From an uncultured Erwinia sp. (GTDB lineage Bacteria; Pseudomonadota; Gammaproteobacteria; Enterobacterales; Enterobacteriaceae), in NCBI GenBank assembly GCA_945290265.1, contig CALYQW010000010.1, positions 30,839-94,838 of the forward strand: 64,000 bases of DNA, in the 5' to 3' direction. Below the pieces are notes generated by a model. The model searched no databases, was not told the origin of the DNA, and saw only the letters and a list, made by a program, of their open reading frames with translations. The stretch's first letter is position 1; every line of letters starts with the position of its first letter. The translations under genes were made by a program, and so were the position numbers. Shown here piece by piece: positions 54,021-63,947 of the stretch.

Positions 54021-54698
54021 TTAAACCGTCCTTTTTTTCTTCAGATGGCTGACCAGCAGTGACGCGCTCAGACTGATAACAAAATAAATTGCACCGGCAA
54101 ACAGCACCATTTCTATCTCGGTGCCGTTGTTAATGCCGATGGTGTCGGCAGTACGGAAGAAATCCGCCAGACTCAGGACATAGACCAGCGAGGTATCCTG
54201 AAACAGCACAATGCCCTGAGTCAGTAGCAGCGGCAGCATGGCGCGAAAGGCCTGAGGTAAAATCACCAGCCGCAGTGACTGCCACGAGGTCATTCCCAGC
54301 GCCAGGGCGGCATTCCCCTGACCGCGCGCCACGCTGACGATCCCGGCACGAATAATTTCGGCGTAGTAAGCGGCTTCAAACAACGAGAAAGCCACCATCG
54401 CGGAAATCAGGCGGATATCGCTGGTGGGCGACAGCCCCAGCATCTGCTGTAGCAGGCCCGGCACCACCAGATAGAACCATAGCAGCACCATCACCAGCGG
54501 TACTGAGCGGAACAGATTGATATACAGGCGGGCAAACCAGCTGACTACTTTCACCGATGACAGACGCATCACCGCCAGCAGAGTGCCCCACAGAATACCG
54601 ATCACCACGGCGGTGACGGTAATTTTCAGGGTCACCACCATGCCGACCCACAGATACGGCAGATTGGGGAGAATGGTACTCCAGTCAAACTGATACAT
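54021..54698 (-). CDS. gltK: Glutamate/aspartate ABC importer permease GltK
   Basis: Inner-membrane permease, 225 residues, about five helices, with the polar-amino-acid EAA loop ([39 protein letters not shown] in parts) that contacts GltL. Overlaps gltJ by one base. Confidence 0.96.
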   Translation of the reverse strand: MYQFDWSTILPNLPYLWVGMVVTLKITVTAVVIGILWGTLLAVMRLSSVKVVSWFARLYINLFRSVPLVMVLLWFYLVVPGLLQQMLGLSPTSDIRLISAMVAFSLFEAAYYAEIIRAGIVSVARGQGNAALALGMTSWQSLRLVILPQAFRAMLPLLLTQGIVLFQDTSLVYVLSLADFFRTADTIGINNGTEIEMVLFAGAIYFVISLSASLLVSHLKKKRTV

Positions 54699-55438
54699 TA
54701 TTTCTCTCCCACGCTGCCGGGCAGGCGTACCCGGCGTTCGACAAGGCTCATCAGCAGCATAATCACCGCATTAATCGCAATATAGGCGAGGGTGATGGCG
54801 GTAAACGATTCCCAGGCATGGGATGAATAGTCCAACAGCTTACCGGCCTGCGCCGCCATATCCACCAGGCCGATAGTGGAGGCGATAGCGGAATTTTTGA
54901 CCAGATTCAGGATTTCTGAGGTCATCGGCGGCACGATCATCCGCCAGGCATTGGGTAGCAGTACATAACGATAGGTTTGCGGCAGGGTCAGTCCCAGCGC
55001 CAGCCCGGCATTCTTCTGTCCCGCGGGCAGCGACTCTACCGCGGCACGCACCTGCTCACAGACGCGGGCGGCGGTAAACAGTCCGAGACACACCACCGAG
55101 CAGATAAAGAACTGAATATTGGGGTCCAGTTCTGACTTAAACCAGGTGCCGACAGCCTGCGGCAGCAGCTCAGGGACCACCAGATACCAGATAAAAAATT
55201 GTACGATCAGCGGAATATTACGGAACAGTTCAACATAGCCACGCCCCAGTGCCGGTAACAGATTCCCGGGTAAGGTGCGCATAATTCCAAATATTGATCC
55301 AACCACTAAAGCAATAATCCAGGCGCAGGCAGATACGGCGACGGTGACCTGAAATCCAGACCACAGCCAGCCAAGGTAAGTTGTGTTGCCAAACGGTGCC
55401 TGCTGGAGAAATATCCCCCAATTCCAGTCCACAGACAT
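54698..55438 (-). CDS. gltJ: Glutamate/aspartate ABC importer permease GltJ
   Basis: Second permease, 246-residue family; here 246 residues from [18 protein letters not shown], matching E. coli GltJ. GGAG lies 6 bases before ATG 55438. The EAA loop [39 protein letters not shown] (in parts) is present. An 86-base gap with a hairpin separates it from gltI. Confidence 0.95.
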   Translation of the reverse strand: MSVDWNWGIFLQQAPFGNTTYLGWLWSGFQVTVAVSACAWIIALVVGSIFGIMRTLPGNLLPALGRGYVELFRNIPLIVQFFIWYLVVPELLPQAVGTWFKSELDPNIQFFICSVVCLGLFTAARVCEQVRAAVESLPAGQKNAGLALGLTLPQTYRYVLLPNAWRMIVPPMTSEILNLVKNSAIASTIGLVDMAAQAGKLLDYSSHAWESFTAITLAYIAINAVIMLLMSLVERRVRLPGSVGEK

Positions 55439-55480
55439 AACGATCTCCATCAGAAAGGGTCGAATCAGCGTGCCAGTATC

Positions 55481-55518
55481 CGTTCAGCCGCCGGGCGGAT
55501 AAGGCCCGGAGCTGAACG
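55481..55518 (-). other. gltI-gltJ intercistronic stem-loop (SroC position)
   Basis: CGTTCAGC / GCTGAACG form an outer 8-bp stem and CCGGGC / GCCCGG an inner one, in the 86-base gltI-gltJ gap. In E. coli the sRNA SroC is cut from this same intercistronic position. The gap here is about half as long, so a full SroC is doubtful; a 3'-end stabiliser keeping GltI in excess is likely. Confidence 0.5.
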
Positions 55519-55524
55519 ACGGGG

Positions 55525-56424
55525 TCAGTTCATCGCTTGGTCATTCGGTGCCTTAAACAGGGCTTTCATATCATCGGAAAGCGCAAAGTTCATGGTCATA
55601 TTTTTCGGAGGAATGGGGTGATTAAACCAGCGCTCAAACCACTGCGTGGCCTTACCGCTGGTCTGTGCTTCAGCAATCGTCTGATCCATTAGGGCTTTCA
55701 GTGAGCTGTCGCCTTTACGCAGCATGCAGCCGTAGGCTTCATGCGACTGCGGGGTGCCAACAATTTCCCAGTCCGCCGGTTTCTTCGCTTTCGCCCGCTC
55801 GCCGGCCAGCAGGGCATCATCCATCATAAATGCCGCCGCGCGCCTGCTTTCCAGAGTGCGGAAGGAATCACCGTGATCTTTGGCGCTGATGATGCGCATC
55901 CCCATTTTTCGCTGGTCATTCAGCTTATGCAGTAACACTTCCGAGGTGGTGCCGGAGGTGACGACTACGGTTTTTCCTTTCAGGTCAGGAAAATCTCTGA
56001 TCTCACCGCCTTTCTTCACCAACAGACGGGTGCCGACGACAAAAATACTGTTGGAGAAATCGGCCTGTTTCTGACGTTCCAGATTATTGGTGGTCGAGCC
56101 GCATTCAAAGTCATAGGTACCGTTTTGCAGCAGCGGAATGCGGTTCTGCGAGGTGATTGGCAGCATTTTTACCTGCAGGTCGGGCTTGTTTAATTTCTTT
56201 TTGATGGCATCCACGATGGCACTGGAATAGTCCTGCGAATAACCCACCACTTTTTGCTGATTATCATAATAAGAAAATGGCACTGACGATTCACGATGGC
56301 CTACCACGACCACGCCATCTTTCTCGATTTTTTCCAGTGTTGAGGCGTTGTCGTCCGCTGCCTGTACACCGGCAGTGAGGCAGGTGGCCAGCGCCAGAAA
56401 AAGCCCCGAATAATGTAATTTCAT
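55525..56424 (-). CDS. gltI: Glutamate/aspartate-binding periplasmic protein GltI
   Basis: Solute-binding protein, 299 residues: signal peptide to about Ala22 (ALATCLTAGVQAADDNAS), then the SBP family 3 fold with IEKDGVVVVGHRESSVPFSYYD and MLPITSQNRIPLLQNGTYDFECGSTTNN. CAGGAG precedes the ATG. Heads gltIJKL. A sigma-54 promoter and an NtrC-like palindrome lie upstream, consistent with nitrogen control. Confidence 0.96.
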   Translation of the reverse strand: MKLHYSGLFLALATCLTAGVQAADDNASTLEKIEKDGVVVVGHRESSVPFSYYDNQQKVVGYSQDYSSAIVDAIKKKLNKPDLQVKMLPITSQNRIPLLQNGTYDFECGSTTNNLERQKQADFSNSIFVVGTRLLVKKGGEIRDFPDLKGKTVVVTSGTTSEVLLHKLNDQRKMGMRIISAKDHGDSFRTLESRRAAAFMMDDALLAGERAKAKKPADWEIVGTPQSHEAYGCMLRKGDSSLKALMDQTIAEAQTSGKATQWFERWFNHPIPPKNMTMNFALSDDMKALFKAPNDQAMN

Positions 56425-56713
56425 GGTTCAACTCCTGTTGCAGATAGCGCGGGGCAGGATGCCGGCGCGCCGATGTTAGCCAGGTCATGTGTCAACGTTA
56501 TTTATCCGGTGAATCCTTTGTCTTACTGGCATAACATAACTTTTTGTTAACAATGTGAAACAAAAAAGTTTATCTTTTGTGACGCGGTGCGCGACAGCAT
56601 TAATACCCTCTGCCACTCAGAACCAGACTGGTGCTGGCGATGCACAATCAGGGGGCAGCGCACAATAATAATCGGTCTGATTTCGTCAAAAATGTCGGTC
56701 TACGCAGATAGTT

Positions 56714-56730
56714 AGCAACCATCATGCCAG
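56714..56730 (-). promoter_or_regulatory. Sigma-54 promoter of gltIJKL
   Basis: On the minus strand CTGGCATGATGGTTGCT matches TGGCAYR-N4-TTGCW, with GG and GC 10 bases apart. Predicted start near 56703. The operon imports glutamate and aspartate, a typical nitrogen-regulated function; gltIJKL of E. coli is reported among Ntr-responsive operons as far as I recall. Confidence 0.75.
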
Positions 56731-56781
56731 GAAAATGAGAAACGCAGAGCAACAGTGGGGAGTGGCTAAGCGGTGAAGATG

Positions 56782-56806
56782 GCAGGGCACCGGGGAAGTG
56801 CCCTGC
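56782..56806 (-). promoter_or_regulatory. NtrC-like enhancer palindrome, also lnt 3' hairpin
   Basis: GCAGGGCAC and GTGCCCTGC flank 7 bases; the core GCAC-N7-GTGC is the NtrC-site layout seen at glnA. Its centre (56794) is about 91 bases upstream of the predicted sigma-54 start, a normal enhancer distance. As RNA it also forms a 9-bp hairpin 10 bases after the lnt stop, so it could serve as 3' end for lnt. Confidence 0.55.
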
Positions 56807-56815
56807 AGCAGGAAG

Positions 56816-58348
56816 TTAACCTGTTTTGCGGCGACGGATAGCCAGTCCGCCAACGGTGAAGATCAGCGTAATCAGCCAGATACTCCGGTTGCCGCTGTGG
56901 GCGTAGGGAGTGAGGCCGCTGGTGGGCGTCACTCTGGCATCCAGCACCTGTGAGGTAAATTGTGGAATGGACTGCACAATATCCCCGTCAGCATTAACAA
57001 TCGCAGTGACGCCGTTGTTGGTGCTGCGCAACAGCGGACGCCCCAGTTCGAGCGCACGCATACGCGCCATCTGCAGATGCTGCCAGGGACCAATGGAATG
57101 GCCAAACCAGGCATCGTTAGAAATGGTCAGCAGGAAGTTGGTATCCGGGCGGAAGTTATCCCGCACCTGCTCACCCAGCACGATTTCATAGCAGATCGCC
57201 GCTGTCAGATTAAAGCCAGCCACCTGCAGCTGTGGCTGAATATAACTGCCGCGACTGAAGGAAGACATCGGCAAATCGAAGAACGGCGCCAGCGGTCGTA
57301 GCAGTGATTCCAGTGGTACAAACTCACCAAACGGCACCAGATGATTTTTCTGATAGCGATTGTGGCTGAAATAGCTGTACGGCTGGCTGCTTCCCAGCAC
57401 GATAATCGAGTTGTAATCGTGATAACGGTTGGCTTCGAGGCGCGAATCAACGATCCCAGTGACCAGCGCGCTGCCTGCGCTGCGTAGCTGGCCGTCAATC
57501 TGATGCAGGAACGGCTGCTGATTACTTTCCAGGTCGGGAATAGCCGACTCCGGCCAGACAATCATTGCCGCTTTACCTAGATACGGGCGGCTGAGGCGGG
57601 TATAGGTATTCAGCGTATTAACCAGCTGATCGGCTTCCCACTTCATCGACTGGGCAATATTGCCCTGCACCAGTGCCACATCAACGCTGCGCTGGGGCAG
57701 CGACTGATACCAGCTGATCTGGCGCAGTGGCCAGGGCAGCAGCAGCAGGGCCAGCGCGGCCACGCCAGCCAGACGTCGGCGCTGCAGCAGGGCACAGACC
57801 GCCAGCCCGCTGATCAGCATCATCAGGAAGGTGATCCCATCGACGCCCAGCAGCGGCGCAATCCCTTTTAGCGGGCCATTGATCTGGCTGTAACCGAACT
57901 GCAGCCACGGAAAGCCGGTAAGGATCCAGCCGCGCAGGAACTCGGTGATCTGCCAGAGTACCGGAGCCGCTACCGCGAGGCGCAGCAGTGAGGTTTTCGG
58001 GCACAGGCGGTTTAACAGGGCGCTGAACAGCATCGGGTAGAGCGCCAGCCAGGCCGCCAGCAGCACCACCAGCAGAACGTTAACCGGGCCGGGCATGCCG
58101 CCAAAAGTGGCGATACTGACGTAAACCCAGTTAATGCCACTGCCAAACAGCCCCATCCCCCAAAAAAAGCCAATGGCGCTGGCCTGGCGGGTGGTGCGTT
58201 GCAGCGTCAGTGCCAGCAGCCCGGCGAGGGCAATAAACGCAGCGGGCCAGATATCAAACGGCGAAAAAGAAAGGGTGCCAGCGGCACCCGTTAACAGCGC
58301 GCACAGCAGCCGCAGCCACTGGCGCTGGCAGAGCGAAGCAATTGCCAT
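56816..58348 (-). CDS. lnt: Apolipoprotein N-acyltransferase Lnt
   Basis: Adds the third acyl chain to lipoproteins in the inner membrane, 510 residues. Eight membrane helices frame a nitrilase-like domain with the catalytic Glu ([11 protein letters not shown]), Lys ([17 protein letters not shown]) and Cys ([12 protein letters not shown]). It starts 8 bases after ybeX on the same strand. Part of the lnt-ybeX-ybeY-ybeZ-miaB group. Confidence 0.97.
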   Translation of the reverse strand: MAIASLCQRQWLRLLCALLTGAAGTLSFSPFDIWPAAFIALAGLLALTLQRTTRQASAIGFFWGMGLFGSGINWVYVSIATFGGMPGPVNVLLVVLLAAWLALYPMLFSALLNRLCPKTSLLRLAVAAPVLWQITEFLRGWILTGFPWLQFGYSQINGPLKGIAPLLGVDGITFLMMLISGLAVCALLQRRRLAGVAALALLLLPWPLRQISWYQSLPQRSVDVALVQGNIAQSMKWEADQLVNTLNTYTRLSRPYLGKAAMIVWPESAIPDLESNQQPFLHQIDGQLRSAGSALVTGIVDSRLEANRYHDYNSIIVLGSSQPYSYFSHNRYQKNHLVPFGEFVPLESLLRPLAPFFDLPMSSFSRGSYIQPQLQVAGFNLTAAICYEIVLGEQVRDNFRPDTNFLLTISNDAWFGHSIGPWQHLQMARMRALELGRPLLRSTNNGVTAIVNADGDIVQSIPQFTSQVLDARVTPTSGLTPYAHSGNRSIWLITLIFTVGGLAIRRRKTG

Positions 58349-58356
58349 AAAAAGAG

Positions 58357-59235
58357 TTACTCTTCGAGAATCGGTTGTGGGGCATCGTCCGGAATTCTGA
58401 CGTGAACCTGAATAATGCGCCGACTGTCGGCCATCACTACCTTAAACTGGTAGCCATCAATTTCAATACTCTCACCACGTCCCGGCAGATGGCCAAAGCC
58501 CTGCATCACCAGGCCGCCGATGGTATCCACTTCTTCATCGCTAAAGTGAGTAGAAAAAGCCTTATTAAAGTCTTCAATCGGCGTCAGGGCGCGAAGAGTG
58601 TAGGCATGGCGGCTGAGCTGACGGATATCGCGATCGTCTTCATCATCATATTCATCTTCAATTTCACCGACGATCAATTCGAGAATATCTTCGATAGTCA
58701 CTACGCCAGAGACACCGCCAAATTCATCAATGACGATGGCCATATGGAAGCGCTGTGAGCGGAATTCTTTCAGCATCCGGTCAACGCGCTTACTTTCCGG
58801 CACCACCACCGCGGAGCGCAGCACTTTTTCCATGCTGAACGGCTCAGAGCCACTGCTCATAAATGGCAGCAGATCTTTGGCCATCAGAATACCTTCAACA
58901 TGGTCTTTATCTTCGCTCAGCACCGGGAAGCGGGAGTGAGCAGATTCAACGATGATAGCCAGGCACTCTTCCAGCGTCTGATTACGCTGTAAAGTGATCA
59001 TCTGAGAACGTGGGATCATGATATCGCGCACGCGCTGATCGGCAATATCCATGACGCCTTCCAGCATGTCTCTGGTATCCGGGTCGATCAGATCGTTCTG
59101 TTCTGAATCACGGATTAGCTCGATCAGCTCATCGCGGTTTTTTGGTTCACCGTGAAACAGCTGGTTAAGTAGCAGAGAAAAAAATCCCTTTTTGCTTGCG
59201 GGAGTATCGTTGTTCTGTGAATGGTCATCGCTCAT
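58357..59235 (-). CDS. ybeX: CNNM-type CBS-domain protein CorC/YbeX
   Basis: 292 residues from ATG 59235 ([24 protein letters not shown]), the E. coli length; longer upstream starts are not conserved. Two CBS domains ([29 protein letters not shown] and [32 protein letters not shown]) and a CorC_HlyC C-terminal domain are visible. Linked to Mg/Co homeostasis and to ribosome biogenesis with YbeY. Confidence 0.95.
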   Translation of the reverse strand: MSDDHSQNNDTPASKKGFFSLLLNQLFHGEPKNRDELIELIRDSEQNDLIDPDTRDMLEGVMDIADQRVRDIMIPRSQMITLQRNQTLEECLAIIVESAHSRFPVLSEDKDHVEGILMAKDLLPFMSSGSEPFSMEKVLRSAVVVPESKRVDRMLKEFRSQRFHMAIVIDEFGGVSGVVTIEDILELIVGEIEDEYDDEDDRDIRQLSRHAYTLRALTPIEDFNKAFSTHFSDEEVDTIGGLVMQGFGHLPGRGESIEIDGYQFKVVMADSRRIIQVHVRIPDDAPQPILEE

Positions 59236-59354
59236 GGCGTTTTTGTGTGTTTCTCTTTCGGTTAAAGACTGCCACTGTGGGCAGACGGGATGACGAAACC
59301 GGGTCCGGCTTTCCTGAAAATACAGGGAAATATCGGCCACGGCTTCGCCGCTGG

Positions 59355-59822
59355 TTATTCTTTTTCTGAAATGTACGGATCGGGATAGCCAAGAGCAAGC
59401 ATTATCTCAGTCTCCAGGCCTTCCATCTCTTCCGCTTCATCATCTTCAATATGATCATAGCCTAACAGATGTAAACTGCCGTGGATCACCATATGTGCCC
59501 AGTGGGCATCTGGGGCTTTTTGCTGCTCGTCGGCTTCGCGTTCGACCACCTGACGACAGATAATCAGATCACCTAACAGCAGTAGCTCAATACCCGGCGG
59601 GGCTTCAAACGGGAAAGAAAGCACGTTGGTAGGTTTGTCTTTGCCACGGTAGGTGTGGTTCAGTTCCCGGCTTTCTGCTTCATCCACCAGGCGGATGGTG
59701 ATTTCACTTTCCGGCTGAAACTGCGGCAGAACCGCTTCCAGCCAGCGTTGAAAGTCAGCTTCTGTTGGCAGTCCTGCGTTATTTTCACAGGCGATTTGCA
59801 AATCAAGGATCACACTACTCAT
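59355..59822 (-). CDS. ybeY: Endoribonuclease YbeY
   Basis: Metal-dependent RNase needed for 16S rRNA 3' maturation and quality control, 155 residues. The three-histidine site [11 protein letters not shown] is intact, with the conserved Arg in [33 protein letters not shown] (in parts). ATG 59822 overlaps the ybeZ stop (ATGA). Confidence 0.97.
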   Translation of the reverse strand: MSSVILDLQIACENNAGLPTEADFQRWLEAVLPQFQPESEITIRLVDEAESRELNHTYRGKDKPTNVLSFPFEAPPGIELLLLGDLIICRQVVEREADEQQKAPDAHWAHMVIHGSLHLLGYDHIEDDEAEEMEGLETEIMLALGYPDPYISEKE

Positions 59823-60859
59823 TTAGTCTCCTGCGTCTCCTGTTGCCGTTCAGCGGCACGGGCATCACGGCGCTGTTGTTCGGCATTTTCCCAGGCTTCA
59901 TAGGCTACAACGATTTCTGCCACCACCGGGTGACGAACCACGTCTTCACTGTGGAAGAAGTTGAAGCTCAGGGTATTCACATCCGCCAGTACTTCTGTTG
60001 CATGACGCAGGCCAGATTTTTGGTTGCGCGGCAGGTCGATCTGAGTGATATCGCCGGTGATCACCGCTTTGGAGTTAAAGCCGATACGCGTCAGGAACAT
60101 CTTCATCTGTTCAATAGTGGTGTTCTGACTTTCATCAAGGATGATAAAGGCATCGTTCAGGGTGCGACCGCGCATATAAGCCAGCGGCGCAACTTCAATC
60201 ACATTGCGCTCAATCAGCTTCTCTACGCGCTCAAAGCCCAGCATTTCAAACAGGGCGTCATACAGCGGACGCAGGTAAGGATCGACTTTCTGGCTGAGAT
60301 CTCCGGGCAGGAAGCCCAGTTTTTCGCCCGCTTCCACGGCCGGACGGGTCAGCAGAATACGGCGGATTTCCTGACGTTCCAGTGCATCCACTGCGGCAGC
60401 CACCGCCAGATAGGTTTTACCTGTACCGGCCGGGCCGATACCAAAGGTGACGTCATGGGCGAAAATATTGGCAATATACTGTGCCTGATTAGGAGTACGT
60501 GGCTTGATCACCCCACGTTTGGTTTTGATATGGATCGCTTTACCAAAATCCGGCACGTTTTCTGTGCTCTGCTCCAGCACGCCGCTCTCTTTAATCGCCA
60601 GATGGATTTGCTGCGGGTCGATATCCGCAGTCTGCCCGCGCATTGGGGCGGTGCTGACATAGAGATCGCGCAGGATATCAATTGCCGCGTGAACGCACAG
60701 CGCGCGTCCGGTCAACCGGAAGGCATTATCACGGCGGTTGATTTCAATGCCCAGCCGTCGCTCCAGCTGTTTGATATTGTCATCAAACGGACCGCACAGG
60801 CTGAGCAGCCGCGCATTATCAGCGGGTTCGAGGTTTACTTCGCGTGTTTCAATATTCAA
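59819..60859 (-). CDS. ybeZ: PhoH-like ATPase YbeZ, TTG start
   Basis: RNA-associated P-loop ATPase partner of YbeY, 346 residues from TTG 60859. That start aligns with E. coli's MNIDTREITLEPADN, has AAGGA 5 bases upstream, and gives the same length; the GTG at 60877 lies over the Shine-Dalgarno. Walker [16 protein letters not shown] and Walker [13 protein letters not shown] are present. Confidence 0.93.
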   Translation of the reverse strand: MNIETREVNLEPADNARLLSLCGPFDDNIKQLERRLGIEINRRDNAFRLTGRALCVHAAIDILRDLYVSTAPMRGQTADIDPQQIHLAIKESGVLEQSTENVPDFGKAIHIKTKRGVIKPRTPNQAQYIANIFAHDVTFGIGPAGTGKTYLAVAAAVDALERQEIRRILLTRPAVEAGEKLGFLPGDLSQKVDPYLRPLYDALFEMLGFERVEKLIERNVIEVAPLAYMRGRTLNDAFIILDESQNTTIEQMKMFLTRIGFNSKAVITGDITQIDLPRNQKSGLRHATEVLADVNTLSFNFFHSEDVVRHPVVAEIVVAYEAWENAEQQRRDARAAERQQETQETK

Positions 60860-61003
60860 ACTAATCCTTTGGGTCACTCAGGGCCAGGTTGAGGAAAATA
60901 TTTGCGCCGCCATCGCCTGGCGGGACAGGCTCTTAGCGGGCGCAGACGTTAATTAAAATATCGGGGCGACCGTTGCCGAAAGCAACCGGCAGGGATGAAT
61001 TTT

Positions 61004-61028
61004 TGCGGCGTCCGGAACGAACGCCGCA
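61004..61028. other. Stem-loop between miaB and ybeZ
   Basis: TGCGGCGT and ACGCCGCA form an 8-bp stem over 9 bases, 14 bases beyond the miaB stop. No T-run on the minus strand, so not a clear terminator. Confidence 0.4.
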
Positions 61029-61041
61029 GATTTTGTCAGGC

Positions 61042-62466
61042 TCAGGGTTGGAAAGTCCCTACGCCCAGCTCGTTTTCTTTACGGGTACGGGCAATTACCG
61101 AGGCAGGTGATTCACTGACGCGCAGTCCCATTTCATCTTCACCACGCACCAGTACGCCGCGCAGCGAGTTAGGGTAGACATCGACAATTTCAACATCAAC
61201 AAACTTACCAATATGCTCCGGGCCGGCCTCAAAATTTACCACGCGGTTATTTTCGGTGCGTCCGGACAGCTCCATCATATTTTTGCGTGATACGCCTTCC
61301 ACCAGAATACGCTGTATGGAACCCAGCATCCGGCGGCTCCAGGCCATTGCCTGCTGCTGAATGCGATCCTGCAAAATATACAGACGCTGTTTCTTCTCGT
61401 CTTCGCTGACATCGTCCGGCAGGTCGGCGGCAGGCGTTCCCGGACGGGCGGAGTAAATAAAGCTGTAGCTGGTATCAAAGTTAACGTCACCCACCAGCTT
61501 CATGGTCTGTTCAAAGTCAGCCTGGGTTTCCCCGGGGAAGCCGATAATAAAGTCGGAGCTGATTTGAATATCCGGCCGCGCGGCCTTCACCTTACGAATA
61601 ATGGATTTGTACTCCAGCGCGGTATGGGCGCGTTTCATCAGGGTCAGGATGCGGTCAGAGCCGCTTTGTACCGGCAGGTGCAGGAAGCTGACGAGCTCCG
61701 GGGTATCGCGATAGACTTCAATAATATCGTCAGTAAATTCAATCGGGTGGCTGGTGGTAAAGCGAATGCGGTCAATGCCGTCGATGGCGGCTACCAGACG
61801 CAGCAGGTCGGCAAACGAACTGATGCTGCCATCATAGTCTTCACCGCGCCAGGCGTTGACGTTCTGCCCCAGCAGATTGACTTCCCGCACGCCCTGCGCC
61901 GCCAGCTGGGCGATTTCAAACAGGATATCGTCGCTCGGACGACTGACTTCTTCACCACGGGTATAAGGCACCACGCAGAAGGTACAGTACTTATTACAGC
62001 CTTCCATGATCGAGACAAAGGCGCTGGGGCCTTCGGCGCGCGGCTCCGGCAGACGGTCGAACTTCTCAATTTCCGGGAAGCTGATATCCACCACCGGGCT
62101 TTTAGTGCCGCGCACGGTGTTGATCATTTCCGGCAGGCGGTGCAGGGTTTGCGGGCCAAAAACGATATCCACGCAGCTGGCGCGTTGACGAATATGGTCG
62201 CCTTCCTGAGAGGCAACGCAGCCACCAACGCCGATAATCAGGTCGGGGCGCGCCTCTTTCAGCTTGCGCCAGCGTCCAAGCAGATGGAAAACTTTTTCCT
62301 GGGCCTTTTCACGAATCGAGCAGGTGTTGAGCAGCAGTACGTCGGCGTCTTCCGCCTGTTCGGTCAGGGTGTATCCGTGGGTGCTGTTTAACAGGTCAGC
62401 CATTTTGGATGAGTCATACTCATTCATCTGACAGCCCCAGGTTTTAATATGTAGTTTTTTTGTCAT
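61042..62466 (-). CDS. miaB: tRNA-2-methylthio-N6-dimethylallyladenosine synthase MiaB
   Basis: Radical SAM methylthiotransferase acting on A37 of tRNAs reading UNN codons; 474 residues from ATG 62466, the E. coli length. The N-terminal UPF0004 cysteines ([35 protein letters not shown]) and the radical SAM motif CNKYCTFC are present, with a TRAM domain at the end. An ATG 18 bases further upstream is less likely. Confidence 0.96.
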   Translation of the reverse strand: MTKKLHIKTWGCQMNEYDSSKMADLLNSTHGYTLTEQAEDADVLLLNTCSIREKAQEKVFHLLGRWRKLKEARPDLIIGVGGCVASQEGDHIRQRASCVDIVFGPQTLHRLPEMINTVRGTKSPVVDISFPEIEKFDRLPEPRAEGPSAFVSIMEGCNKYCTFCVVPYTRGEEVSRPSDDILFEIAQLAAQGVREVNLLGQNVNAWRGEDYDGSISSFADLLRLVAAIDGIDRIRFTTSHPIEFTDDIIEVYRDTPELVSFLHLPVQSGSDRILTLMKRAHTALEYKSIIRKVKAARPDIQISSDFIIGFPGETQADFEQTMKLVGDVNFDTSYSFIYSARPGTPAADLPDDVSEDEKKQRLYILQDRIQQQAMAWSRRMLGSIQRILVEGVSRKNMMELSGRTENNRVVNFEAGPEHIGKFVDVEIVDVYPNSLRGVLVRGEDEMGLRVSESPASVIARTRKENELGVGTFQP

Positions 62467-62668
62467 CGACTTGCCATTTGTCATGCAGTATTAAGCGCGA
62501 GGCGCGTAGGATGATGCTGTGCCGCCGGAGGGATCTTACAGCGGCGTGCGAACAGTCGCATAAAATCCGGTACAATCAGGGCAAAGCCCCGGTAATGGTC
62601 AGGATAACAGAATTCTGCCTTGCAGGTGTAGATGCAGAACAAACAGAAGCCGCCAGGTGAAGGTAAAA

Positions 62669-63850
62669 ATGACAGAATTTCAACAAAAGTTGGATGTGGC
62701 CATCGTCGGTGGAGGGATGGTTGGGGCAGCGCTGGCCAGTGGCCTGGCGCTACAGGGTTTTCGCGTTGCGCTGCTGGATCGGGAAGAACCTGCACCCTTT
62801 GATCCTGCCAGCCCGCCGGATATTCGCGTTTCGGCCATCGGTGCTGCCTCTGTTGCCCTGTTAAAGCAACTCGACGTCTGGCCGGCGGTGCTGGCCATGC
62901 GCGCTGCACCTTATCGCCGGCTGGAAACATGGGAATGGCGCAGTGCGCAGGTAGGATTTGATGCGCAGGATCTGGGGCTGCCGGAACTGGGTTATATGGT
63001 GGAAAACAGCGTTTTGCAGCGCGCCTTATGGCAGCGTCTGCAACAGCAGGAACAGGTGGAGCTTCTTTGTCCGGCGCAGTTACAGGGAATACAGCAGGTT
63101 AACGGCGGCTGGCAGCTGCAACTGGCGGGGAGTAATACGCTGAACGCACGTCTGGTGGTGGGGGCGGATGGCGCTAACTCGCAGGTCAGACAGTGGGCCG
63201 GATTAGGTACCGAAGGCTGGAGTTATGCCCAGTCCTGTATGCTAATCAGCGTGCGCTGTCAGCAACTTGCCGGTGATACTACCTGGCAGCAGTTCACCCC
63301 GCAGGGGCCGCGCGCCTGGCTGCCGCTTTACGATAACTGGGCTTCGCTGGTGTGGTATGACCATCCGGCACGGATTCGCCAGCTACAGGCGATGCCGCTG
63401 GCGCAGTTGCAGAAAGAAGTTGAAGCCAGTTTCCCGGCGCGCATTGGAAAAGTGACGGTGGTTGCTGCCGCCTCATTCCCTCTGACGCGTCGTCATGCCC
63501 GACGTTATGTCCTGCCGGGACTGGCGCTGGTAGGAGATGCAGCCCATACCATTAATCCGCTGGCGGGACAGGGGGTGAATCTGGGTTACCGCGATGTGGA
63601 TGCATTAATTGACGTGCTAAGCATGGCGCGTGCGCAGGGCGAAGACTGGTCTTCAGAGCCGGTGCTGATGCGTTATCAGCGCCAGCGGCGGCGTGACAAT
63701 CTGCTAATGCAAAGCGGCATGGATCTGTTTTACTTCACTTTCAGTAATCAGCTGGCACCGCTGAAAGTCATCCGTAATCTGGGATTGATTGTGGCGGAGC
63801 GTTCAGGGGTGTTAAAGCGTCAGGCGTTGCGTTACGCGTTGGGGCTATAA
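62669..63850 (+). CDS. ubiF: 2-octaprenyl-3-methyl-6-methoxy-1,4-benzoquinol hydroxylase UbiF
   Basis: FAD monooxygenase of ubiquinone synthesis (C6 hydroxylation), 393 residues. Dinucleotide motif VAIVGGGMVGAALASGLAL, the VVGADGANSQVRQ segment and the FAD motif LVGDAAHTINPLAGQGVNLGYRDVDAL identify the UbiF/H/I group; placement between miaB and glutamine tRNA genes fixes it as ubiF. ATG 62669 has AAGGT upstream; the GTG at 62657 is not supported. Confidence 0.95.
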   Translation: MTEFQQKLDVAIVGGGMVGAALASGLALQGFRVALLDREEPAPFDPASPPDIRVSAIGAASVALLKQLDVWPAVLAMRAAPYRRLETWEWRSAQVGFDAQDLGLPELGYMVENSVLQRALWQRLQQQEQVELLCPAQLQGIQQVNGGWQLQLAGSNTLNARLVVGADGANSQVRQWAGLGTEGWSYAQSCMLISVRCQQLAGDTTWQQFTPQGPRAWLPLYDNWASLVWYDHPARIRQLQAMPLAQLQKEVEASFPARIGKVTVVAAASFPLTRRHARRYVLPGLALVGDAAHTINPLAGQGVNLGYRDVDALIDVLSMARAQGEDWSSEPVLMRYQRQRRRDNLLMQSGMDLFYFTFSNQLAPLKVIRNLGLIVAERSGVLKRQALRYALGL

Positions 63851-63913
63851 TGTTGAGGTGGTATGGCGGGCTGATAGCCTGCCATATCAGGCGGAAAGGC
63901 GATCAGCAGACGT

Positions 63914-63941
63914 AAAAAAGCCCGCAGAAGCGGGCTTTTTT
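63914..63941. terminator. Bidirectional terminator between ubiF and tRNA-Gln
   Basis: AAAAAAGCCCGC and GCGGGCTTTTTT form a perfect 12-bp stem with a 4-base loop, able to end both ubiF and the convergent tRNA operon. Confidence 0.95.
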
Positions 63942-63947
63942 ACTTTA

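Larger units (their letters stand above)
56425..56815 (-). other. Control region upstream of gltI
   Basis: 391 bases between gltI and the end of lnt. It holds a GCAC-N7-GTGC palindrome (56782-56806), a sigma-54 promoter (56714-56730) and a leader of about 280 bases that is AT-rich near gltI, where further sigma-70 promoters may lie. Confidence 0.6.

Noticed and set aside
59765-60892. 375-residue ORF antisense to ybeY and ybeZ
   Set aside because: It mirrors two highly conserved genes, and its length results from their codon bias.
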